A stretch of DNA of 64,000 bases from Xylophilus sp. GOD-11R (GTDB lineage: Bacteria > Pseudomonadota > Gammaproteobacteria > Burkholderiales > Burkholderiaceae_C): positions 682,001 to 746,000 of the forward strand of contig NZ_CP137854.1 of assembly GCF_033546935.1 (NCBI RefSeq), given 5' to 3'. The position numbers were made by a program, and so were the translations under genes. Below are positions 1 to 6,125 of this stretch, piece after piece; the stretch's first letter is position 1, and each line of letters starts with the position of its first letter. The notes under the pieces were generated by a model. The model did not search any database. It saw nothing but the letters and a program-made list of their open reading frames with translations, and was not told where the DNA came from.

Positions 1-2
1 AC

Positions 3-1751
3 CTTGAACTCACCGACAAGGCGTGGGCTCAAACGAACCGCATCAAGTCTGTTGCGGCCGGTCAGGAAGTCGAGCGGGTCAACGGCAAGTATCACGCGGC
101 TCAGCTCGCCTATCAGGAGGCAGGCACCTTCATGCCTGTTCAGGAGTACCTGCAACACATGCAGGAAGCTAACGATGTGAACAACCTTCACGGCGTCGGT
201 ATGTCTCAGTTCCCCTGGGTCCGCTCAGGTCCCGGAGGTCACCGGGTCGCCCGCGAAGCGCTCCAAAAGCAAGCCGACGTGAATGTCGTGCTGGAGGAGC
301 TGCGGAAGCCAAATGGGGACCTTCGGTTGCGTCTGTCGCAGGGCAAGGACGACATCGAATATTCGAAGGCCATGCGCTTGCTGTTCATCCCAGCGGTCAA
401 CCAGTGGATCACCGAGAACGCCAAGTTGTACCCGGCCACTGCTGCCACCTTGACCCCTCAGGGCGGCTATGACTTCTTGGCGAACCCCGAGACCGCAAAG
501 GAGTTCGGGCGGCTGCTAGGGACTCATGGTGTTGCGCTTGGTCACGGGGTCGATGACAACACGTCGGCCCGCTTCGAAGACTTCCTGATGAGCGACGACC
601 CCAACAAGGTTATGACCGCAACGGCCGGCTTGGCGGCATTGCAGGCCATGCCCGGAGGCGATCACTACGTCCAGAACGTCCTGAAGGACTCGTCTGCTCG
701 GGCCCGTTTGGATGTGGTCATGACCCAGGCGCGGGACTCTGGGGGCCTTGAGAATGCGGCGCGGTCCATGGTGGCATTAAGGTCTACGAAAGCCCCGGAG
801 ACCTCGAAGTCCTCTGGGACTTCCGTGGACTGGAAGACTACCTTAGCTGATCCGAGCGTGAAGGTTGACGATGTCCGCGCAACCATTCGCGGAATCGCCA
901 GCGAACTCATCCTGAAGGATCAGGACCGCAGTGGCTGGTTTCAGCGCACCGACCGGATGAACTTCGCGCCTGCCGTTGAAGCTCAGATCGAGCGGCTGAC
1001 CGCGCAGCACCTGGAAGAACAGCGTGCAAATCTCCCGATGGGTGCCAAGCCGAACCTCACCAAGGCTGCGACCTGGGCAACCCAACAGGTCATGCACAAG
1101 GTCGTTCCCATCGCGGCACAGGGCGGGGTCCTGCGGTACGTCCCCGACCCGTACGGCGGCCGGGGTCGCCGGGTGGATAGCCCGGTTTCCTACTACCAGG
1201 GACAACCTTTGTATGCCGGCATGAAGATGCTGAACCGCCTGGGCGAGATGGAAGACCCTCAGCGAACGTTCACCGAGGTCGACCGGCCCGCACTAGCCAA
1301 GGCCCTTCCGGGATTCCTGGGGAACCGGCAGGACCCGGGAGAGCCCGAGGATTTGTATCTGAATCCGCCTGACCAGAAGCCGGGACTGATGCAGGTATTC
1401 ACGAACGGCATGCGCCCCCTTGCGTTTTATGGGGGCATGAAGGTCCGCATCGGTTCCCAGGACCTGGAGGTTCCAAAGTCTTTCGCCGACGCAGATACGT
1501 TCTTTAGGACCCATCTGCCCAAGGGCTTCTTCGCGGTGCCTGGGCGTCCTGACCCAGACGGGCGCGACACCTATCGCATTGCGTATGGATACCGACTTCG
1601 CGGAGATGAAGACGCCTTTGACAAGGCCATTGCCGACAAGGCATACGCCCGCAAAGCTGAGATTGCCGAGATCAAAGCTGCAACAGACCCGGTAACGGGA
1701 TCGGTGCAGAACCAGCGAACGCCCATAGCCCACCCGAACTACCGGAAGTGA
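3..1751 (+). CDS. 3' part of a large phage (probably virion-associated) protein, 5' truncated by the window edge
   Basis: The frame is open from the first bases of the window, with no stop before the first internal ATG at 132, so the gene begins upstream and only the C-terminal 580 or so residues are seen. The visible protein is hydrophilic and alanine-rich, with Tyr/Pro-rich stretches near the C-terminus and no membrane segment or catalytic motif that I recognise. A large gene ending in a hairpin terminator beside small phage genes and an integrase fits a late structural or internal virion protein of a podovirus-like phage, but that is inference from position and size. The stop is at 1749-1751. 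Confidence 0.6.
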   Translation, partial: LELTDKAWAQTNRIKSVAAGQEVERVNGKYHAAQLAYQEAGTFMPVQEYLQHMQEANDVNNLHGVGMSQFPWVRSGPGGHRVAREALQKQADVNVVLEELRKPNGDLRLRLSQGKDDIEYSKAMRLLFIPAVNQWITENAKLYPATAATLTPQGGYDFLANPETAKEFGRLLGTHGVALGHGVDDNTSARFEDFLMSDDPNKVMTATAGLAALQAMPGGDHYVQNVLKDSSARARLDVVMTQARDSGGLENAARSMVALRSTKAPETSKSSGTSVDWKTTLADPSVKVDDVRATIRGIASELILKDQDRSGWFQRTDRMNFAPAVEAQIERLTAQHLEEQRANLPMGAKPNLTKAATWATQQVMHKVVPIAAQGGVLRYVPDPYGGRGRRVDSPVSYYQGQPLYAGMKMLNRLGEMEDPQRTFTEVDRPALAKALPGFLGNRQDPGEPEDLYLNPPDQKPGLMQVFTNGMRPLAFYGGMKVRIGSQDLEVPKSFADADTFFRTHLPKGFFAVPGRPDPDGRDTYRIAYGYRLRGDEDAFDKAIADKAYARKAEIAEIKAATDPVTGSVQNQRTPIAHPNYRK

Positions 1752-1758
1752 CCCCAGG

Positions 1759-1792
1759 AGCCCGAGCAGCAATGCCCGGGCTTCTTCGCTTC
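1759..1792 (+). terminator. Probable intrinsic terminator of the large phage gene
   Basis: An inverted repeat (AGCCCG at 1759-1764 pairing with CGGGCT at 1777-1782, with a further GC/GC pair inside the loop) lies eight bases after the stop codon. It is followed by the T-rich stretch TCTTCGCTTCT. Position and structure fit a rho-independent terminator. Confidence 0.6.
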
Positions 1793-1833
1793 TGGTCGCC
1801 CACCTGGGCGCCACTCCACATCACCCACTACCC

Positions 1834-1974
1834 ATGCCACATACCAACCCACCCGCGCCTCAGCGCACACAGGCAGAACTCGCCGAACTCATGAAGGCCC
1901 CCAAGGGCCCCGCGCGACCGCCGCTCATTCTGCGCGACCCGCCAGCACGTCCAGCCCCGAGGGCGCTGCAATGA
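1834..1974 (+). CDS. Small phage ORF, 46 aa, translationally coupled to the next gene
   Basis: A 46-codon frame starts at ATG 1834 and ends in a TGA (1972-1974) that overlaps the ATG of the following gene at 1971 in an ATGA arrangement. The product is Pro/Ala/Arg-rich, beginning MPHTNPPAPQRTQ and ending RAPRALQ, with a short helical AELAELMKA segment. No family is recognised. The stop-start overlap, repeated between the next two genes, is the main reason to think it is translated. It could instead be only a leader that delivers ribosomes to the downstream gene. Confidence 0.45.
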   Translation: MPHTNPPAPQRTQAELAELMKAPKGPARPPLILRDPPARPAPRALQ

Positions 1975-2327
1975 GCGCGACCATTCCCGCGCTCCTGCGT
2001 GACCCCAAGGGCATCATCCGCATCCCCTGCCGCGACCCTGAGCAACCCGAAGCACTGATCGACGCTGATGACTTCCGCAGGCTAGTTCGCCGGGAAGACC
2101 TGTGCCTGGACTCCTATCGAGTCGGCCGATACCACGGCGTCTTTGGCGTTCCCCGGCTGCGCTACCGACCCGGCCGGGCTCCTCGGGACCCCAATGAGCG
2201 CGCGGCACTCCCTGCCCTGGTGCTGCGCCCGCTGCGCGGGTCCAAGGTGGTCTTCGTTGACCCCAGCCGCCCCTACGACTGCACGCGCAGCAACCTCAAG
2301 ATCGTCCCCATCGGAGGCAATGAATGA
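1971..2327 (+). CDS. Phage protein with an HNH-like C-terminal segment
   Basis: A 118-aa basic protein, second in a run of three genes joined by ATGA overlaps (1971-1974 and 2324-2327). The C-terminus has the segment DPSRPYDCTRSNLKIVPI, which resembles the distal half of phage HNH or AP2-associated homing endonucleases (the usual form is N-x-R-x-x-NL). However, the catalytic histidine pair of an active HNH enzyme is not evident. It may be a degenerate HNH protein or a DNA-binding accessory protein. The family assignment is weak; that the gene is real is more secure because of the overlaps and GC3-rich codon use. Confidence 0.55.
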   Translation: MSATIPALLRDPKGIIRIPCRDPEQPEALIDADDFRRLVRREDLCLDSYRVGRYHGVFGVPRLRYRPGRAPRDPNERAALPALVLRPLRGSKVVFVDPSRPYDCTRSNLKIVPIGGNE

Positions 2328-2710
2328 AGGACGTACTCATTCCCCGCACGGGTCGCCCCCGAGGTCTGCTGGCATCTATGCTGACCCCGCAAGCCAAGCG
2401 AGCCTATGCAGTCACGCACGCCCAAGGGCTCACCCTGGTTCCCTTGGAGGGCGACCCGGCGACTGCCGCCGTGATCCGAACGGAAGACTATGAAAGGCTG
2501 ACGGGACGCTGTGCCGGCAGTCCCCAGCTCACCCGGACGCGGTGGTTCATGGAGGACGGTGAGGTCCGTGCGCTGTCCAGGGCTGAGGCCTCGGCAATGC
2601 ATGACTTCAGCTACAGCGTTGCTGCGCTCGTGATGGGCGCCAGCGATGGGCAGACCATGCGCTTGAGCGACCCTAGATTCCTGACGCCCGAGAGCATCTT
2701 GGTCTACTAG
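2324..2710 (+). CDS. Hypothetical phage protein, 128 aa
   Basis: The start codon overlaps the previous stop by four bases (ATGA at 2324-2327), so it is probably translated by coupling. The soluble product begins MKDVLIPRTGRPRGLLASML; the basic GRPRG could touch nucleic acid. It has an AVIRTEDYERLTGRC segment reminiscent of small phage-encoded proteins but no recognisable domain or catalytic motif. It is the last gene of the three-gene coupled run and ends directly against a 9-bp tandem repeat. Confidence 0.5.
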   Translation: MKDVLIPRTGRPRGLLASMLTPQAKRAYAVTHAQGLTLVPLEGDPATAAVIRTEDYERLTGRCAGSPQLTRTRWFMEDGEVRALSRAEASAMHDFSYSVAALVMGASDGQTMRLSDPRFLTPESILVY

Positions 2711-2746
2711 GTGCCCCAGGTGCCCCAGGTGCCCCAGGTGCTGCAG
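2711..2746. repeat. 9-bp tandem repeat, GTGCCCCAG x3 plus a degenerate fourth copy
   Basis: Three perfect copies of GTGCCCCAG occupy 2711-2737, followed by GTGCTGCAG (two mismatches) at 2738-2746. The array starts immediately after the TAG stop at 2708-2710. A stop-codon loss would let translation read each 9-mer as Val-Pro-Gln, so it is either a length-variable extension of the gene or a slippage-prone intergenic spacer. Confidence 0.85.
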
Positions 2747-2777
2747 GCGTCGGGGCCACCCAATGCCCGTGGCTTAA

Positions 2778-2972
2778 CTAGCGAGGCAGAGCGAGTGCGA
2801 GAGCTGTTCCCAGGGCGACCCCAAAGGCCATCGTGACCCACGGGAACCATGGGCGGTCGATCAGTGGCGGATGGACCCTAGCACGCTCTAGCTGCGCCGC
2901 AAGCCGAAGAGACTCAGCCATCACCGACCGGATTGCTTGGTCCTGCATGCGCTCAAGTTCGGCTCGGTTCAT
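2778..2972 (-). CDS. Small phage membrane protein, 64 aa
   Basis: This gene reads opposite to its neighbours. The product has an N-terminal amphipathic, probably coiled helix (MNRAELERMQDQAIRSVMAE, about residues 1-32), a linker containing PPLIDRPWFPW, and one C-terminal transmembrane helix (about residues 46-62, VTMAFGVALGTALALAL) ending in PR. The layout, a cytoplasmic helix with a C-terminal anchor, is seen in small phage membrane proteins such as holin-like or spanin-like factors, but no specific match is recognised. Convergent orientation to the upstream gene fits an independent small gene. Confidence 0.5.
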   Translation of the reverse strand: MNRAELERMQDQAIRSVMAESLRLAAQLERARVHPPLIDRPWFPWVTMAFGVALGTALALALPR

Positions 2973-3082
2973 GGGGGCAGCTTAGCCGCCTAGCTGGCTT
3001 CATTCAATAAGTTGGGCGAAGGCCCCGGGCATCCCTGGTGGTCTTCGGGCCAGTCGGGATGGTCGCTTGATTGCGACTACCA

Positions 3083-3790
3083 ATGACAGTAACCATGAAG
3101 TGCAGCCGTTGCGGCTGCGAGAAAGGGCCAGACCAGTTCTATAGCAACGGTCCTGGTCGTCTGCGCACGTCGTGCAAGTCCTGTGAAGCCTCACGGGATC
3201 GGGCGCGACGGGGCGGCACACCGCGTCCAGCCCCAATGAGTCCTGAGGAGGCCAAGGCGAGGGCTCGGGCACGTGACCGGGCAAGGCGAGCGGCGGCAGC
3301 GGCACTCAGGCCCCCAAAGATTCCCAAGCCTCCCCGGGTCAAGGTGGGGCGATACGGCGTTGCTCCGGAGGTCTTGACCCATAACGGGCTGTCAATGACT
3401 CGGCGCCAGTGGGCAGAGTACCTCGGCCTGTCCGGTAGCTCCAGCATTACCTCACGCATTCGCGGCCGGAATTGGCCGCTTGAACGCGCACTTTCGCAAG
3501 ACGTCGTGTTGAAGGCGCAAGATGCCGCGCATCACGCCCGACCGCTCTCCCAGCATGACGTGCTGGTGTACGAGAACGAGTGCCTTACGGTGGAGCAGTG
3601 GACCGACCGCCTCGCTGCTTCGCATCGGATGACCATACCGGCGCTGATGGGGCGCCTTGCACTCGGTTGGCCGGTATGGCGAGCGCTGGGGACCAAGGTG
3701 CGCCCGCACGTCCATACGAAACCGAAGAAGGTAGCGCAAGACTTTGTGGGTCCCAAGCGGCCTGTGGGACGCCCCAGGAAGGCGGCTTAA
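3083..3790 (+). CDS. CxxC zinc-ribbon protein with AT-hook-like tail (phage DNA-binding candidate)
   Basis: The frame is open from a TTG at 3071, but ATG 3083 or ATG 3095 is likelier because the zinc motif begins right after the second ATG. Four cysteines in a CxxC-x(~21)-CxxC pattern (CSRCG ... CKSC, about the first 35 residues) form a zinc ribbon. A long Arg/Ala-rich basic helix follows, then a central part with MTRRQWAEYLGLSGSSSI, which looks like a helix-turn-helix. The protein ends in GRPRKAA, an AT-hook-like minor-groove motif. All this points to DNA binding. The zinc module is shared with the protein at 5832-6125. Exact function is unknown; a phage regulator or terminase/HNH accessory is possible. 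Confidence 0.6.
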   Translation: MTVTMKCSRCGCEKGPDQFYSNGPGRLRTSCKSCEASRDRARRGGTPRPAPMSPEEAKARARARDRARRAAAAALRPPKIPKPPRVKVGRYGVAPEVLTHNGLSMTRRQWAEYLGLSGSSSITSRIRGRNWPLERALSQDVVLKAQDAAHHARPLSQHDVLVYENECLTVEQWTDRLAASHRMTIPALMGRLALGWPVWRALGTKVRPHVHTKPKKVAQDFVGPKRPVGRPRKAA

Positions 3791-3882
3791 AAAATTCCTG
3801 GAGACCTCTCCGCCACCTTGTGCCCGCGTGATCGGCCAAATTCCCCCATGCCCCCGGGGGTCCTTCGGTGACACTAGGGGCT

Positions 3883-4080
3883 ATGCCCTCATTCATCCAC
3901 ATCGCCGGATGCACCCTGTTCGCCAAGGCGGAACGCCAGGGTGAGCATTGGGTCGGAGTGATCGACGCCTATGAAGGGTCAGCCCCGGTGCGCAGGGAGT
4001 TCACCGAGGAGGTCTACAGGACGGCGGACGAGGCTCTCAGGGCTGCGTGTATCGACGGGGCGACCTGGCTAACTATCTGA
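3883..4080 (+). CDS. Hypothetical phage protein, 65 aa
   Basis: A short soluble protein starting at ATG 3883 (MPSFIHIAGCTLFAKAER); an in-frame GTG five codons upstream at 3868 is a less likely start. It has alternating beta-like segments (HWVGVIDAY) followed by a helix (RTADEALRAACIDGA). This beta-beta-alpha layout is common in small phage accessory proteins. No family is recognised. A perfect CCCCCGGGGG palindrome lies just upstream near 3853-3862 and could belong to a terminator or a control site. Confidence 0.45.
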   Translation: MPSFIHIAGCTLFAKAERQGEHWVGVIDAYEGSAPVRREFTEEVYRTADEALRAACIDGATWLTI

Positions 4081-4150
4081 ATTGGCACATGTAGCAAGGC
4101 AGAAGAGACTATCGCGCCGCGAAGGCGCAATGTCAGCTGCCATTCAGCGG

Positions 4151-4501
4151 TCAACGCTCGTCGTTACTAGCTGGCCGTGTATTCAGCGCGGTCCAGGCTT
4201 GGGCCTCAGCAAGAGCTCTCAGTTCATCCATTGCAGGGCTAAACAGGTTCGATGCCACTTGTCGGCAGTGCTTAATATTCGCTGCCGCCTTAAGCCGTTG
4301 CTCGACCGTCGCGCGGGGCCGCGCTGTTGCGACCATGTGCCAGTTGTCTTCGGCCAAGCGGAGGTTTAATTCAGCGACTCTCCAAGCATTGAAAATGGGG
4401 GTGTCTTGCATGACGCACTCAAAATGTGCGTCTGTTAGCCCTATCGACCAAGGCACAAAGTTGGTCAACTGTTTGAGATTCATTATGCGCCAGTTAGCCA
4501 T
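4151..4501 (-). CDS. Hypothetical protein, 116 aa, in a low-GC island
   Basis: Begins MANWRIMNLKQLTNFVPWSI; a second ATG seven codons in is an alternative start. Trp-rich helical segments (PIFNAWRVAELNLRLAED) and a second helical half (RATVEQRLKAAANIKHC) suggest a soluble all-alpha protein. GC content and codon use are lower than in the flanking phage genes, and the gene is on the opposite strand, both typical of late-acquired cargo (morons). No domain is recognised. It is adjacent to another minus-strand small gene and could be co-transcribed with it. Confidence 0.4.
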   Translation of the reverse strand: MANWRIMNLKQLTNFVPWSIGLTDAHFECVMQDTPIFNAWRVAELNLRLAEDNWHMVATARPRATVEQRLKAAANIKHCRQVASNLFSPAMDELRALAEAQAWTALNTRPASNDER

Positions 4502-4562
4502 CTGCTTCCGCTATTTCATAGCGACGTGTTAGCGGGCGTTGCGTATTGCGGGGCGCCGGTAA

Positions 4563-4814
4563 TTAACAGTACTTGGCGGTAATGCCCAGCAGGTCTCGCA
4601 GAGCGTTTGCACGGCGACCTCGGATGGCCCGACAGATTTCGAACTCTTCTTCAGTCGTCGGGACTTCTTTAAGCAGCTTCTCGCTGCCAGTAAGGAATGC
4701 AGCAAGTACCTCATGGCGGCTCCCAGGAGTTCGCAGAGCCTCGCTAAGCATTTGTTCAAGCTCAGTGGTCATCCTCTTTTGAAGGGCAGTCAGTTCCGGA
4801 CGGTGATGGGCCAT
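4563..4814 (-). CDS. Hypothetical helical protein, 83 aa
   Basis: An 83-residue acidic, fully helical protein (MAHHRPELTALQKRMTTELE ... LGITAKYC) with no recognised family. It lies immediately upstream, in transcription order, of the 4151-4501 gene, with a gap of about 60 bp. Both read leftward, away from the serine recombinase at 5048. The 233-bp gap between the two divergent genes holds the recombinase control region, so this gene may be transcribed from the same region. An overlapping alternative minus-strand frame (4529-4759) looks less protein-like. Confidence 0.45.
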   Translation of the reverse strand: MAHHRPELTALQKRMTTELEQMLSEALRTPGSRHEVLAAFLTGSEKLLKEVPTTEEEFEICRAIRGRRANALRDLLGITAKYC

Positions 4815-4924
4815 GGTTGGGGCTCAGGCGAAGAAGAGGGCGGTGATTCTCCAAGCTGAGCCCGAAACAGCCCAAATAGTCCAGCCAAGCGGTCGAGATT
4901 TGACTTCCCGGGCCAAGCTGTACA

Positions 4925-5037
4925 TAGATCAAAACTTGTAAGTTAAGAGCCATCCAGGCGACGGGTCGGGCGCCTTAGATCAAAATGCGTTGACGGTATC
5001 TTTTGGTTAGATCAGAATGAAGCCATATCTTCTGATC
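4925..5037 (+). promoter_or_regulatory. Promoter with repeated TTAGATCARAAT sites and a palindrome upstream of the serine recombinase
   Basis: Three direct copies of a motif are seen: TAGATCAAAAC (4925-4935), TTAGATCAAAAT (4975-4986) and TTAGATCAGAAT (5007-5018). The last forms an inverted repeat with TTCTGATC (5030-5037): arms GATCAGAA/TTCTGATC with a 12-bp spacer, a layout common to serine-recombinase binding sites. A sigma-70-like promoter, TTGACG (4990-4995), 17-bp spacer, CAGAAT (5013-5018), has its -10 inside the third copy. Binding there would repress transcription. Autoregulation by the adjacent recombinase is inference. Confidence 0.6.
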
Positions 5038-5047
5038 CACAGCCGTC

Positions 5048-5638
5048 ATGAGCCGCATCGCCTACTACCGCGTCAGCACCGCCGACCAGTCCATCGCCGC
5101 CCAACGTGACGCCCTTGGGGGCTCCTTCGATGAGGAGTTCCAAGATGAGGGCGTGAGCGGAGGCATTCCGGCTGCTCAGCGCCCCGGGTTCTCCAAGCTC
5201 TTGAGCTATGTCCGCAAGGGCGACACTATCTTCGTCTACGCGGTTGACCGCTTGGGCCGTGATGCCCTGGACGTCCAAGCGACCGTCAGGGCTCTCTTGA
5301 ACAAAGGGGTAGCCGTGGAAGTCCATGGGCTCGGCAGGATCGCCAAGGGCGTCGGCGAACTCATCCTTGCGGTTCTCGCCCAGGTCGCAGACATGGAGCG
5401 GGAGCGCATCCGAGAGCGGACCTCAGCGGGTCGTGAGGCCGCTAGGAAGTCCCTGGAGGCCACTGGGCTCACGCATAGGGGCAAGTTGAGCTTGGGTCGT
5501 CCAAAGGTCGGCAATGCTTCCGAGGTCACCGCATGGCGTCTCCAGCATGGGGCCAGCATCGCGGCGACCGCTGAACACTTCGGACTATCTACGGCGACCG
5601 TGAAGCGGTATTGCGCCGATGGTGTCACGACAGTCTGA
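5048..5638 (+). CDS. Serine recombinase, resolvase/invertase family
   Basis: A 196-aa resolvase/DNA-invertase-type site-specific recombinase. The N-terminal catalytic domain begins MSRIAYYRVSTADQS, with the nucleophilic serine at about residue 10. It carries the conserved active-site motif VYAVDRLGRDALD (DRLxR) and the long E helix with MERERIRERT. The C-terminus has a Hin-like helix-turn-helix (IAATAEHFGLSTATVKRYC). Length is typical of the family, which cuts DNA through a Ser-phosphate bond and inverts, resolves or integrates DNA. No obvious invertible segment lies beside it, so it may act on a site outside the window, resolve dimers, or be cargo. Upstream repeats overlapping its promoter suggest autoregulation. 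A strong terminator follows. Confidence 0.92.
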   Translation: MSRIAYYRVSTADQSIAAQRDALGGSFDEEFQDEGVSGGIPAAQRPGFSKLLSYVRKGDTIFVYAVDRLGRDALDVQATVRALLNKGVAVEVHGLGRIAKGVGELILAVLAQVADMERERIRERTSAGREAARKSLEATGLTHRGKLSLGRPKVGNASEVTAWRLQHGASIAATAEHFGLSTATVKRYCADGVTTV

Positions 5639-5659
5639 CCACCACCACTCACCACCCTC

Positions 5660-5687
5660 AGCCGGCCTAGTGCCGGCTTTTGCTTTT
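5660..5687 (+). terminator. Intrinsic terminator of the serine recombinase gene
   Basis: Stem AGCCGGC (5660-5666) / GCCGGCT (5672-5678) with a 5-nt loop, followed by TTTGCTTTTC. Placed about 20 bases after the stop codon; a classic rho-independent terminator. Confidence 0.85.
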
Positions 5688-5831
5688 CTGGGCCATCAAG
5701 CCCGCGCCACAGAGGCGCCAAGCCGTCCTTCGAAAGAGGGTCACGTACTTGCGCACCTCTGTTGTCTTGCCGAACAAACAACCGGCACCCACCCAACCCA
5801 CCCAGTCCCCCAGGGACTCCCAAAGAACCCT

Positions 5832-6125
5832 ATGACCACCATCCCCACCAAACAATGCTCAAGCTGCATGCGCAGCCTCCCGGAGACTTCCTACTACCTC
5901 CACCCAGTCTCAGGCCCGTACGCGAGGTGCAAGGCTTGCATGATCGAGAAGCGCAAGCGCCTGTACCGAGCGAACCCCCAGGCCACCAAGGAGTCCACGA
6001 GGCTCTCCAGAGCCCGTGCGAAGGAAAGAAAGTTAGATGAAGCGCCGAGGTCGAATTACTGCGCTACGATTGATAATCCGCCGAAACCGTTGACCGCTTT
6101 ATCTCATGCTGAAAATTTTTCTTAG
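5832..6125 (+). CDS. CxxC zinc-ribbon mini-protein, possibly with a replaced C-terminus
   Basis: Starts at ATG 5832 (MTTIPTKQCSSCMRSLPETS). Cysteines in CxxC ... CxxC spacing (CSSC at residues 9-12, CKAC about 35 residues in) followed by a basic helix (EKRKRLYRANP) match the N-terminal module of the protein at 3083-3790, so both belong to one phage zinc-ribbon family. GC and codon use change sharply near 6035-6040, and the last 20 or so residues (SNYCATIDNPPKPLTALS) read into the low-GC TIR gene, overlapping its start by 20 bp. This suggests that insertion of the cargo gene trimmed and refitted the C-terminus. Confidence 0.55.
   Translation: MTTIPTKQCSSCMRSLPETSYYLHPVSGPYARCKACMIEKRKRLYRANPQATKESTRLSRARAKERKLDEAPRSNYCATIDNPPKPLTALSHAENFS

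Noticed and set aside
4529..4759. Alternative 76-aa minus strand gene overlapping the 4563-4814 gene
   Set aside because: Ser/Leu-rich with poor protein character compared with the overlapping frame.
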